From Prevotella sp. (GTDB lineage: Bacteria; Bacteroidota; Bacteroidia; Bacteroidales; Bacteroidaceae): DNA of 64,000 bases. Shown piece after piece: positions 26,451-35,027 of the stretch. The stretch covers positions 1 to 64,000 of the forward strand of contig JALETQ010000015.1 in NCBI GenBank assembly GCA_022781445.1, written 5' to 3'. The notes below the pieces were generated by a model. That model saw only the letters and a list, made by a program, of their open reading frames with translations. It had not been told where the DNA came from and searched no databases. The first letter of the stretch is position 1. Each line of letters begins with the position of its first letter. Both the position numbers and the translations under genes were made by a program.

Positions 26451-27656
26451 TTATAATTCGAGATTTCCGTCAAATACTTCGTGCCAAGGAAGCCCGTGCT
26501 TGTTGAGCAGTTCCATGAACGGGTCGGGATCGAAGTTCTCCACGTTCCACACACCGGGCTTTTTCCAGATGCCCTTGAGCAGCAGCATGGCACCGATCAT
26601 GGCAGGGACGCCGGTCGTGTAGCTCACGCCTTGCATGCCTGTTTCCTTGTATGCCTCCTGATGTTTGCAGTTGTTGTAGACGTAGTAGGTATGTTCCTTG
26701 CCGTCTTTCACGCCCATGATGCGGCAGCCGATGGATGTTTCGCCCTCGTAGTTCTCGCCCAGTTCCTGCGGATTGGGCAGCACAGCCTTGAGGAACTGCA
26801 GCGGAACGATTTGCTGTCCGTTGTATTCGATGGGTACGATGCTTGCCATTCCGATGTTTTCGATGACACGCAAGTGTGTGATATATTCCTGTCCGAAGGT
26901 CATCCAGAATCGTGCCTGACGGATGGAGGGATAGTTCTTCACCAGACTTTCCAGCTCTTCGTGGTGCAGGAGGTAGCTTTCGCGCACACCGATGTTGGGA
27001 TAGGTGAGCGGACGATGTATCTCGAGCGGTTCGGTTTCGATCCATTTGCCTTCCTTGTAGTACAATCCCTTCTGGGTGATTTCGCGGATGTTGATTTCCG
27101 GATTGAAGTTGGTTGCAAAGGCTTTGTGGTGGTCTCCGCCGTTGCAATCGACGATATCGAGGGTATGAATCTCATCGAAATGGTGCTTGGCGGCGTAGGC
27201 TGTGAAGATGCCCGATACGCCCGGATCGAATCCGCATCCGAGGATGGCGGTGAGACCGGCCTCCTTGAAGCGATCCATGTATGCCCACTGCCATGAGTAT
27301 TCGAAGTGGGCTTCGTCCTTAGGTTCATAGTTGGCCGTGTCGAGATAGTGTACGCCACACGCCAGACAGGCATCCATGATGGTGAGGTCTTGGTAGGGCA
27401 GGGCGAGATTGATGACCAGTTCGGGTTTGAAGTCGTTGAAAAGAGCCTTGAGCTGTTCCACGTCGTCGGCATCGACCTGCGCGGTCTTGATGTCGGCTTT
27501 GTAGCCTTTCTCGTGGATTTTCCTGACCAGTTCGTCGCATTTCTCCTTGCGTCGGGAAGCAATCATGAACTCGGTGAATACGTCTGCGTTCTGAACAATC
27601 TTGAAAGCGGCGACCGTTGCGACGCCTCCTGCGCCAATCATTAAAACTTTTGCCAT
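26451..27656 (-). CDS. Saccharopine dehydrogenase family protein, probable carboxynorspermidine synthase
   Basis: A 401-residue NAD(P)-dependent enzyme with the Rossmann loop MIGAGGVATVAAF at the N-terminus, the GCGFDPGVSGIF segment, and a C-terminal catalytic region of the Lys9 type. In Bacteroidetes this family mostly serves the spermidine route that forms carboxyspermidine or carboxynorspermidine from aspartate semialdehyde and a diamine. The decarboxylase partner (nspC) is not in the window, so the assignment rests on family resemblance. recA follows on the same strand. Confidence 0.8.
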   Translation of the reverse strand: MAKVLMIGAGGVATVAAFKIVQNADVFTEFMIASRRKEKCDELVRKIHEKGYKADIKTAQVDADDVEQLKALFNDFKPELVINLALPYQDLTIMDACLACGVHYLDTANYEPKDEAHFEYSWQWAYMDRFKEAGLTAILGCGFDPGVSGIFTAYAAKHHFDEIHTLDIVDCNGGDHHKAFATNFNPEINIREITQKGLYYKEGKWIETEPLEIHRPLTYPNIGVRESYLLHHEELESLVKNYPSIRQARFWMTFGQEYITHLRVIENIGMASIVPIEYNGQQIVPLQFLKAVLPNPQELGENYEGETSIGCRIMGVKDGKEHTYYVYNNCKHQEAYKETGMQGVSYTTGVPAMIGAMLLLKGIWKKPGVWNVENFDPDPFMELLNKHGLPWHEVFDGNLEL

Positions 27657-27860
27657 GGTGATGATGTACCCGCCGTGTCTTCCTTGCCGCCATCGGGATA
27701 ACCCTTGCCGGGCTTTGAAAGGGGGTTGGTCGGGGATTTTTCTAAAAATTGATTATTGAGTAATGCTGTAGTTATGGATTGTTGTGTGTCGAAACGTCGG
27801 TGCCGGTTGCCCGTCGGGGGAGCGGTGTCCGGCAAAGGATCGTTCGGCGAGGGTTGCTGT

Positions 27861-28454
27861 TTATCTGATTTCGTCGGCACCGATGCCCAAGGCACTCATG
27901 AGCGAGTAGCCGAGAATTTCCTGCTTGAAGTTGCCTCCGGGCATGGGTTGCATGGCAAAGAGCATGGCATGCAGGTCGGGCGATGCGTGGTGCAGTGCCT
28001 TGCGCACCGATTCGTAGGTCGTTTCGTCATCGGGAACTACCATGAGGCGTTTCACTTCGGTCCGGCTGCCGATGAATTGCACGATGTCGGTGAGGAGTCG
28101 CTCCTTCGTGACCATTTCTTCTACGGTCACGGCAGCCATCGTAAACTCGCCAAGGTTGCTTTGGAAAGCCTTTCCGTCGATGTCTTTCTCGAAGTCGCCG
28201 GGCATGAAGTTATTCAACTTCCGGCTGTCCTTGTTGTGAATGAGGATGGTATGGATGTTGTTTTTCCCTTCTCTCACACCACCGTCAAGCGCGATGCACT
28301 CCAGCCATCTTGCCATGTCGGCGGCAGGAATGCGCCGTCCTATCATTCGCTCGAAATTGACAATGAGGTCGAAAGCCACCCGATCGACATGGTCGGCATC
28401 GACAATGATGACATTCTCGCTCCATTTTTCGGGGTTGGGTGTCGGTTGATTCAT
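27861..28454 (-). CDS. Conserved Bacteroidales hypothetical protein
   Basis: A 197-residue soluble protein without signal peptide. It starts MNQPTPNPEKWSENVIIVD; other recognisable stretches are AFDLIVNFERMIGRRIP and MPGDFEKDIDGKAF. I recognise it as a type of hypothetical protein found across Bacteroidales but know no function. Its start is well supported: TATCTTTG ends four bases before the ATG. No gene overlaps; the next gene downstream is 204 bases away. Confidence 0.75.
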   Translation of the reverse strand: MNQPTPNPEKWSENVIIVDADHVDRVAFDLIVNFERMIGRRIPAADMARWLECIALDGGVREGKNNIHTILIHNKDSRKLNNFMPGDFEKDIDGKAFQSNLGEFTMAAVTVEEMVTKERLLTDIVQFIGSRTEVKRLMVVPDDETTYESVRKALHHASPDLHAMLFAMQPMPGGNFKQEILGYSLMSALGIGADEIR

Positions 28455-28458
28455 TGCA

Positions 28459-28466
28459 CAAAGATA
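28459..28466 (-). promoter_or_regulatory. -7 box giving a leaderless transcript
   Basis: TATCTTTG on the minus strand, then TGCA, then the ATG at 28454. The geometry is the same as at 2888 and 10315. Confidence 0.55.
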
Positions 28467-28600
28467 CGCATTATTATCGAATACACAACGACTTCGACCG
28501 ATAATTTTTGCGCATGGCAGGGCGGTCTCCGTGCAATGATGACGGTATGTGTCGGGAAAGGTTGCCTCGTGGGGCAGAAATGGCTGATGCAAGGGTGTGG

Positions 28601-28690
28601 CAGACCCCGATCGGTCGTCCGGCCGTTTGGCCATAACATCCCTTTTTCAGACAAAACCGGTTCGGTCTCTGATGGCCGATCCGGGGTTAA
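28601..28690. repeat. MITE-like inverted-repeat element, copy 8 (diverged)
   Basis: Left end ACCCCGATCGGTCGTCCGG, right end CTGATGGCCGATCCGGGGTT, 90 bases in all. The ends resemble each other in inverted orientation but differ from the best copies at several positions. Confidence 0.45.
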
Positions 28691-28746
28691 GGGGAATGAT
28701 GGTGGGAAAGCGGGAATGCGGGTCGTGAACAATGGCACGACGCCGG

Positions 28747-29139
28747 TCAGCGCAACAACCACTTATGGTCGGCGAAAATCATCGGGACGACAATCTGTTC
28801 GCGTTCCCGATTGCCGAATTTCAGGATCAGAAACGCTTCGGCTGTGGAGTCGGTGTCGTGGAAAATGCCTTTGGTGACCAGCACCGAGTCGATGCCTTCC
28901 TTCTCGCTGCGCATCTTGAAGACGAACATTTTGGCATTGTCGACCATTTGTTTGCGATATGCTTCGGGCATGAATCGGTGGTTGTGGTGGGCTTCGACGA
29001 AGCTGCGGTAATCACCTTCAAACAACTTCTGGTAGTATTCTTGGGCAGCTTCGGCGGCTTTCGCGCCTTCGTCTTTCGACGGCGAGCAGGCGGCAAACAG
29101 CAGCAGGGGGAGGGCGAAAAGGTAGAGAAGACGACGCAT
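28747..29139 (-). CDS. Small lipoprotein of unknown function
   Basis: 130 residues with a lipoprotein signal (MRRLLYLFALPLLLFAAC). The mature part, starting SPSKDEGAKAAEAAQEYYQ, resembles NTF2-like/DUF4878 lipoproteins as in the gene at 18243, though only weakly. It starts seven bases after the der stop and is therefore the last gene of the fabH-era-der transcript. No function can be assigned. Confidence 0.7.
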   Translation of the reverse strand: MRRLLYLFALPLLLFAACSPSKDEGAKAAEAAQEYYQKLFEGDYRSFVEAHHNHRFMPEAYRKQMVDNAKMFVFKMRSEKEGIDSVLVTKGIFHDTDSTAEAFLILKFGNREREQIVVPMIFADHKWLLR

Positions 29140-29146
29140 GGCAGCC

Positions 29147-30460
29147 TTATTTCTGACGAATGAAGATACTGACGGGACAGCCTTTCAGATCCCAGTTGGC
29201 GCGAATTTTGTTTTCCAAAAAACGTTTGTAAGGCTCTTTGATGTATTGCGGAAGGTTGGCGTAGAACACAAACGAGGGTATCTGGGTGTTCGGAAGCTGC
29301 GCACAATACTTGATTTTGATGTACTTGCCCTTGACCGATGGGGGCGGATAGGCTTCGATGAGGGGCAGCAACACCTCGTTGAGTTTGGTGGTTCCGATGC
29401 GTTTCTTGCGGTTGACGTAAACTTCTTGGGCCGTTTCAAGCACTTTGAAGATGCGTTGTTTGGTGAGGGCGGAGGCAAAGATGATGGGGAAATCGGTGAA
29501 CGGCGCCATTCTTTCGCGTATGGCATTTTCGAATGTTTTGATGACTTTCTGGTCTTTGTTTTCCACCAAATCCCACTTGTTGACGACGACAACGAGCGAT
29601 TTGTTGTTGCGTTGGATGAGCTGAAAGATATTCATGTCCTGCGATTCGATGCCGCGTGTGGCATCCAGCATGAGGATACATACGTCCGAATTTTCTATCG
29701 AACGGATGCTGCGCATGACGCTGTAGAACTCCAGATCTTCCGATACTTTGTTCTTGCGGCGGATGCCTGCGGTGTCGACCAGATAGAAATCGAAGCCGAA
29801 TTTGTCGTAACGTGTGTAGATACTGTCGCGCGTTGTGCCGGCAATATCGGTCACGATGTTGCGTTCTTCGCCGATGAATGCGTTGATGAGGCTGCTCTTT
29901 CCGGCATTGGGACGTCCCACGACGGCAAAGCGCGGAATGCTGTCGTCGTGTTCTTCTTCGGCATCGGGCTTGAGTTTCTGCAACACAAGGTCAAGCAAGT
30001 CGCCCGTTCCGCTGCCGGTGGCGGCACTGATGCAGATGGGTTCGTCCAGTCCGAGTTTGTAGAACTCATAGGAATCGTATATCTGATTGTTGTTGTCGGT
30101 CTTGTTGGCAACGACAATCACGGGAAGCTTGGAGCGTCGAAGAATGACGGCAACGTCTTCGTCGAGGTCGGTTAGTCCGGCGTTTACGTCGACGAGGAAC
30201 AACACGAGGTCTGCCTCTTCGGTGGCAATGCTGACCTGCTTGCGTATCTCTTCTTCAAAGATATCGTCCGAGTTGACCACCCATCCTCCGGTGTCGACCA
30301 CCGAAAATTCGCGTCCGTTCCATTCGCATTTGCCGTATTGACGGTCGCGCGTGGTACCGGCTTCATCGCTGACGATGGCTTTTCTCGACTTGGTGAGTCG
30401 GTTGAAGAGAGTGGATTTGCCCACGTTGGGTCTTCCTACGATTGCTACTAAATTTGCCAT
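29147..30460 (-). CDS. der: Ribosome biogenesis GTPase Der (EngA)
   Basis: A double-GTPase protein that acts in 50S subunit assembly. 437 residues: first G domain [14 protein letters not shown] with DTGGW and NKTD, second G domain [14 protein letters not shown] with DTAG and NKWD, then a C-terminal KH-like domain ending SIFIRQK. Both G domains look intact. It lies 372 bases after era on the same strand and may have its own promoter, although none was identified. Confidence 0.97.
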   Translation of the reverse strand: MANLVAIVGRPNVGKSTLFNRLTKSRKAIVSDEAGTTRDRQYGKCEWNGREFSVVDTGGWVVNSDDIFEEEIRKQVSIATEEADLVLFLVDVNAGLTDLDEDVAVILRRSKLPVIVVANKTDNNNQIYDSYEFYKLGLDEPICISAATGSGTGDLLDLVLQKLKPDAEEEHDDSIPRFAVVGRPNAGKSSLINAFIGEERNIVTDIAGTTRDSIYTRYDKFGFDFYLVDTAGIRRKNKVSEDLEFYSVMRSIRSIENSDVCILMLDATRGIESQDMNIFQLIQRNNKSLVVVVNKWDLVENKDQKVIKTFENAIRERMAPFTDFPIIFASALTKQRIFKVLETAQEVYVNRKKRIGTTKLNEVLLPLIEAYPPPSVKGKYIKIKYCAQLPNTQIPSFVFYANLPQYIKEPYKRFLENKIRANWDLKGCPVSIFIRQK

Positions 30461-30832
30461 AATGATTGAATGATTGTGGGTTTGCCCTTGAAAGCAGCCC
30501 GATGTTTAATCAAGACATTGTCGAAAGGGGTAGTTTGACTCGACAAAGGAGGTGTTTCGGCCGATCCATAGATGACTGCCTGCTTGCCGGATGATGCTGT
30601 CGGCAAGATATGGTTGCGCGGTTTCAGCTGGTCGTCTGCCTTTTGTTCGTCTGTTCTTCGACCGTTTCCCGGGCATGAAATGCTGAAAACAGTCTTCTCA
30701 GACAACAGCGAACGAACGGTTGTTGATGTTGGGCAAACGGATGTTTTTTCACCGATGGTCGATGAAAGGTTCCCTATATGCCGACGAATGGTTCTGCATC
30801 GGAAGCCCATTTGTGCAGCTCCGGTCGTTCAA
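30461..30832. other. Gap between era and der with a possible decayed 22-base array
   Basis: No gene is supported. Near 30524-30562 two AAAGG...TTT units about 21 bases apart (AAAGGGGTAGTTTG and AAAGGAGGTGTTTCG) look like a decayed relative of the phased arrays. No clear der promoter or terminator was seen. Confidence 0.3.
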
Positions 30833-31714
30833 CTATTTCGGGTTGTAACCGAAACTGTCCAGCTCGCGGGCCGAACTGCGCCAGTCTTTGTCGACCTTCA
30901 CGAAAGTTTCGAGGTATATGCTCTTGCCGAAGAACCGTTCGAGGGCTCGCCTCGATTCGGTCGAAACCTTCTTGAGGGCGACGCCTTGATGACCGATGAT
31001 GATGCCTTTTTGCGACTCTCGTTCCACAAAGATGATCACCCGGATGTGTATGGAGTTGTCTTTTTCCTTGAATTCTTCGACCTTCACTTCGACAGAATAG
31101 GGAATTTCCTTATCGTAATAGAGGAGAATTTTCTCGCGAATGATTTCGCTTACGAAGAATCTTGCCGGCTTGTCGGTCCACTGATCCTTATCGAAGAACG
31201 GCGGAGACTCGGGCAAAAGTTCTTTGATGCGTCGTAAAAGCGGGTCGATACCGAACTTGTTCTTGGCCGATATGGGCAGTATTTCGGCTTTTGGCAGCAA
31301 TTCGTGCCAACGTTCCACCAACTGTGCGACGACAGTTTGAGAACTCTCGTCGATTTTGTTGATAAGTAAGAGGATGGGAATGTCGAGCTTTTGCACTTTG
31401 TCGAGGAACTCTTTGTTCTTCTCAGGCTTTTCCACGACATCGGTTACATAGAGTAAAACGTCGGCATCGGCAAGTGCCGACTCCGAAAAAGCAAGCATGG
31501 ATTCTTGCAGTTTGTAATTGGGCTTGAGTACTCCGGGCGTGTCCGAGAAGACGATTTGCGTGTCTTCGGTGTTCACAATGCCCATGATGCGATGCCGGGT
31601 GGTCTGCGCTTTGAAAGTGGCAATGGAGATTCGCTCGCCCACCAGTCGGTTCATGAGCGTTGATTTGCCCACGTTCGGATTGCCTACAATGTTAACAAAG
31701 CCCGCCTTGTGCAT
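30833..31714 (-). CDS. era: GTPase Era
   Basis: Essential GTPase that binds the 3' end of 16S rRNA during 30S maturation. 293 residues. G1 motif [10 protein letters not shown] at 11-20, switch DTPGV, NKID (G4) and SAKN (G5) are all present. The C-terminal KH domain is seen in GIIIGHQGVALKKV. It follows fabH by 51 bases on the same strand. Confidence 0.97.
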   Translation of the reverse strand: MHKAGFVNIVGNPNVGKSTLMNRLVGERISIATFKAQTTRHRIMGIVNTEDTQIVFSDTPGVLKPNYKLQESMLAFSESALADADVLLYVTDVVEKPEKNKEFLDKVQKLDIPILLLINKIDESSQTVVAQLVERWHELLPKAEILPISAKNKFGIDPLLRRIKELLPESPPFFDKDQWTDKPARFFVSEIIREKILLYYDKEIPYSVEVKVEEFKEKDNSIHIRVIIFVERESQKGIIIGHQGVALKKVSTESRRALERFFGKSIYLETFVKVDKDWRSSARELDSFGYNPK

Positions 31715-31765
31715 GGTTCTGAATGATGAGAGTTATATGAAAGCTCCATGGAGCCGACACGGTCG

Positions 31766-32776
31766 TTAAGCCCTGTCGGCACCATTGTAAGCCCATTTCA
31801 AATAAGATGCTCCGTGAACGAAGCCGGCTCCGAACGCGGTGAGGATGATATTGTCACCTTTCTTGAGTCGTTTTTCGTTCTCCCACAGTGCCAACGGAAT
31901 TGATGCGGCACTCGTATTGCCTATGTGTTCGATGTTGACCAGCACTTGTTCCTCGGGAAGATCGAGGCGTTTTGCCACGGCTTCGATGATGCGCAAGTTG
32001 GCTTGGTGGGGTACAACAAAGGCGATATTCTCCTTGTTGAGGTTGTTGCGCTCTGCAATCAATGCACAGTCTTCACTCATGTTGGTCACGGCGTAGCGGA
32101 AAACGGTGCGCCCTTCTTGATAGATGTAGTGCAGACGATGGTCTACGGTGAAGTGCGATGCCGGACAAACAGAGCCACCGGCCTTCATATGAAGGTAGGG
32201 AAGACCCTTGCCGTCGGTACGAAGATAAGAGTCCATGTAGCCGATTCCTTCTTCTTCGGTGGCTTCGATGAGTACTGCTGCCGCACCGTCGCCGAACAAA
32301 GGACAGGTGGCGCGGTCTTTGTAGTCGGTCATCGACGACATTTTTTCGGCTCCGATGAGGATCACTTTGCGATAGGCACCGCTCTCAATCATTCGCGCTA
32401 CGATGTCGAATGCGTAGAGAAAACCGCAACAAGCTGCTGAAAGGTCGAATGCGAAAGCGTTTTTCAATCCCAGTTTGCCCAACACGACCGATGCGGTTGA
32501 GGGGAAACGGTAGTCCTGTGTGGTGGTTGCCACGAACAAAGCGTCGATGGTGTCGGGATCGGTTCCCGTGCTGTCCAACAGTTGTCGTGCGGCTTTGCGG
32601 GCCATATACGACGTGCCGAGTCCCTCTTCTTTCAAGATTCGGCGTTCTTTGATGCCCACACGGGTCGTTATCCATTCGTCATCGGTGTCGACCATCCTCG
32701 ACAATTCCTCGTTGTTGAGGACGTAATCGGGGAGATATCCGCCAATGCCGGTGATGATTGCTTTGGTTTTTCCCAT
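31766..32776 (-). CDS. fabH: 3-oxoacyl-ACP synthase III (KAS III)
   Basis: Starts fatty-acid chains by condensing acyl-CoA with malonyl-ACP. 336 residues. The catalytic Cys is in SAACCGFLY at about 116, the His in VPHQANLRI, and the Asn in GNTSAAS. It directly follows rpmF by one base on the same strand. The usual plsX of this cluster is absent. Confidence 0.96.
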   Translation of the reverse strand: MGKTKAIITGIGGYLPDYVLNNEELSRMVDTDDEWITTRVGIKERRILKEEGLGTSYMARKAARQLLDSTGTDPDTIDALFVATTTQDYRFPSTASVVLGKLGLKNAFAFDLSAACCGFLYAFDIVARMIESGAYRKVILIGAEKMSSMTDYKDRATCPLFGDGAAAVLIEATEEEGIGYMDSYLRTDGKGLPYLHMKAGGSVCPASHFTVDHRLHYIYQEGRTVFRYAVTNMSEDCALIAERNNLNKENIAFVVPHQANLRIIEAVAKRLDLPEEQVLVNIEHIGNTSAASIPLALWENEKRLKKGDNIILTAFGAGFVHGASYLKWAYNGADRA

Positions 32777-32777
32777 A

Positions 32778-32963
32778 TTATTCTGCTTCTGTCACCTCAA
32801 TAGCTACCTTTCCGCGGTAGTAGCCACAGGTAGGACAGACGGTGTGATATACGTAATACGCACCGCAGTTGGGGCATTTTGCCAATGTGGGGAGCGTTGC
32901 TTTATCGTGCGTTCTTCTTTTCGCTGTACGCGTTTTTGACTGTCTTCTTTTAGGATGTGCCAT
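32778..32963 (-). CDS. rpmF: Ribosomal protein bL32
   Basis: 61 residues with the typical start AHPKRRQSKTRTAKRR and a zinc-binding pair of CxxC motifs, CPNCG and CPTCG. Its place between yceD and fabH is the conserved arrangement linking ribosome and lipid synthesis. Spacing is 19 bases from yceD and one base to fabH. Confidence 0.97.
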   Translation of the reverse strand: MAHPKRRQSKTRTAKRRTHDKATLPTLAKCPNCGAYYVYHTVCPTCGYYRGKVAIEVTEAE

Positions 32964-32982
32964 AATAATGAGTATTAATCTT

Positions 32983-33504
32983 TTATCTTTTTAATTTCAA
33001 TAATTCGTTCCAACGAGGGTCAATAGGTGCGTTCTCGCTTTCGTCCTGCCCCTTTCGGTCAGCGTGGTCGGCGATGGCTCTTTCCATTCGTTCGTCGCAT
33101 TGTCCTTCCGGGTGTACTCTTCGGGTGGGAAGTGTGAGGGCGATGGTTTCATAAGCAAACCATGCGGCATCGAATTGACCGTCTTCATTGATGTCGATTG
33201 TGCCGAAGTTCTGTCCGTTGTCGAGCAAAAGCAGGTCGACGGTCAGCTCTTCTCGGATGTCGGTGGGGTACACGATGTCATCCAGACAGCGGTCGCAACC
33301 AAACACCACATGACCTTTGATATCGAACGAGAGCTGCAGACGGTCGCCTTTTCTTTCGGTTTCCACTTCCACATGCACTTCTCCTCCTCTTACTTCTGCC
33401 CTTTCGGGAGCCGCGAAGTAATCGTTGTCAAGGTCGAAAACGAAATGCGTTTTGCCCTCGTTCAGCCCTTCGAGGTCGATGTTAAAGGTCTTCAAACTGC
33501 ACAT
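32983..33504 (-). CDS. YceD family (DUF177) protein
   Basis: 173 residues with the DUF177 motif FGCDRCLDDI and a C-terminal DPRWNELLKLKR. YceD-type proteins are linked to 23S rRNA levels and are nearly always followed by rpmF. The start MCSLKTFNIDL at 33504 is chosen because a full promoter lies at 33514-33543, so an upstream ATG at 33543 would fall in the -33 element. Only about five bases of leader remain. Confidence 0.9.
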   Translation of the reverse strand: MCSLKTFNIDLEGLNEGKTHFVFDLDNDYFAAPERAEVRGGEVHVEVETERKGDRLQLSFDIKGHVVFGCDRCLDDIVYPTDIREELTVDLLLLDNGQNFGTIDINEDGQFDAAWFAYETIALTLPTRRVHPEGQCDERMERAIADHADRKGQDESENAPIDPRWNELLKLKR

Positions 33505-33513
33505 TTTGGCTTG

Positions 33514-33543
33514 CAAAGGTACGAATTTAAGTGTAAATGCCAA
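33514..33543 (-). promoter_or_regulatory. Promoter of the yceD-rpmF-fabH-era operon
   Basis: On the minus strand TTG (33543-33541), exactly 19 bases, then TACCTTTG (33521-33514). The ATG is nine bases after the box. Confidence 0.75.
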
Positions 33544-34016
33544 AATAAAAGGGCGTTTTATTTTTCGCGCCCATGCTGTGTGGAGGTTCGGTTCGCTGCC
33601 GGAAGGGAGGATGGTGATACCGTTTTATCTATCCCGATGCGTGCCTGTTGATATCTCGAAAGCAGGCTTTTTCGACCGTATTCCTTACGATTAGGCGATT
33701 TTTCTTTGGAGGATCACACCGAAACACGTATCTTTGTAGTCTTCATTTTCGGCTCTTCGTATGACATTTAGGCAATTGTCGCCATGACAAGGCACGATGT
33801 TTGCATATAATTCCGTATCGGTCTTCCCGCGAAAACGGGCAGCCTACGGTGGATGACGTCTGCGGATGAACTTCCGACACGTAGACGATCTCCGGCAGCA
33901 TCGGCTCGACATCTTGGTAAACAAGTACGATACAAACGGTGAAAAGTCGCCTATCGCCAAGTAGCGGGTCACGAACCGAACAATAAACCATTACGAAATC
34001 AAAGCATGATAAAACT
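33544..34016 (+). other. Divergent gap with a long leader of the BI-1 gene
   Basis: No gene is supported. A -7 box (TATCTTTG, 33729-33736) predicts a leader of about 275 bases before the ATG at 34017. Within it are a small CCCGCGAAAACGGG hairpin and two very short frames, neither convincing as a leader peptide. Confidence 0.35.
33729..33736 (+). promoter_or_regulatory. Candidate -7 box of the BI-1 gene
   Basis: TATCTTTG fits the consensus; the -33 element is not clear. It lies about 280 bases before the ATG. Confidence 0.4.
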
Positions 34017-34730
34017 ATGAATGAAAGAGAATTAGACAGACTTATCAGAGAGAAGGAAGGTATTTTGTCACTTGCTTTTCCTGCCTTGATGCGCAAAGTG
34101 TATATTTGGATGACGCTTGCGCTTGCCATCACCGGCATCACTGCCTATGGCGTGGCAACCAGTACGAACTTCATTTATACGCTGGCAGAGAACTCTTGGA
34201 TGATGTGGGCCATCGTTTTAGCAGAATTGGCGTTGGTGTTTGTCCTCAGCGGACGCATTCAGAAGCTTTCGTTGACGACGGCCACCCTGTTGTTCATTGC
34301 CTTTTCGGCTCTCAACGGGCTTACCCTCTCGTCCATATTTCTGTTGTATAGCATGACCTCCATTGCCAAAGTGTTCTTCATCACCTCGGGAACTTTCGCA
34401 GTGATGGCCTTTGTCGGCTATACCACCAAGCGCGATTTGTCGTCGATGGGACGCATTCTGTTCATGGCACTCATCGGCCTCATCATCGCATCTTTGGTCA
34501 ATATGTTCCTCAAGAGCAGTGGTTTTGATCTCATTTTGAGCTATGTCGGGGTGTTGGTTTTTGTGGGACTGACTGCTTGGGACACCCAAAAAATCAAGCT
34601 GATGCTGGCCCGTTGTGAGGCACCCGATGAAGAAGCACACAAGATTGCGTTGCTGGGTTCGTTGTCACTCTACCTCGATTTCATCAACCTCTTCATCTAT
34701 CTGCTCCGCATTTTAGGCAACCGCGACTGA
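34017..34730 (+). CDS. Bax inhibitor-1/YccA family membrane protein
   Basis: A 237-residue integral membrane protein with seven hydrophobic segments and a short charged N-terminus. The family pattern is visible near the C-terminus: LTAWDTQKIK, then a last pair of helices ALLGSLSLYLDFINLFIYLL. Bacterial members (YetJ-like) conduct calcium in a pH-dependent manner; a role here is inferred from family only. Single gene with a strong terminator 26 bases after the stop. Confidence 0.9.
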   Translation: MNERELDRLIREKEGILSLAFPALMRKVYIWMTLALAITGITAYGVATSTNFIYTLAENSWMMWAIVLAELALVFVLSGRIQKLSLTTATLLFIAFSALNGLTLSSIFLLYSMTSIAKVFFITSGTFAVMAFVGYTTKRDLSSMGRILFMALIGLIIASLVNMFLKSSGFDLILSYVGVLVFVGLTAWDTQKIKLMLARCEAPDEEAHKIALLGSLSLYLDFINLFIYLLRILGNRD

Positions 34731-34755
34731 TGGTTGTCGGCATTTGCCCCTCTTT

Positions 34756-34800
34756 CCCCGCCGCGACGGTGTTTGCATCGTCACGGCGGGGATTTTCGTT
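34756..34800 (+). terminator. Terminator of the BI-1 gene
   Basis: CCCCGCCGCGACG pairs with CGTCACGGCGGGG around a ten-base loop and is followed by ATTTTCGTTT. Confidence 0.8.
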
Positions 34801-34970
34801 TCGTCTTGTCGTGACTGCTCGCGCGCGTACCTTTCAATATATGGTGCCGGTGCTTGCCACTTCTCCTTTTGTCATTTGCTGTCGGCCATTTTGGACATCT
34901 CCTCCTCCGTTTTTCCGCCTTTCTGTCCTGATTCATGTCCTTTAGGCTTGGCAGTGTGCTTGAAAAAGTT

Positions 34971-34978
34971 TACTTTTG
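34971..34978 (+). promoter_or_regulatory. Promoter of the TraB/ChaN-like gene
   Basis: TACTTTTG, with TTG at 34948-34950 (20-base spacer). The predicted leader is about 45 bases. Confidence 0.6.
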
Positions 34979-35027
34979 CCTTGTTCAAGTTCTCGATAAT
35001 TCTATTATTACCTTAACAGACAGTGAA

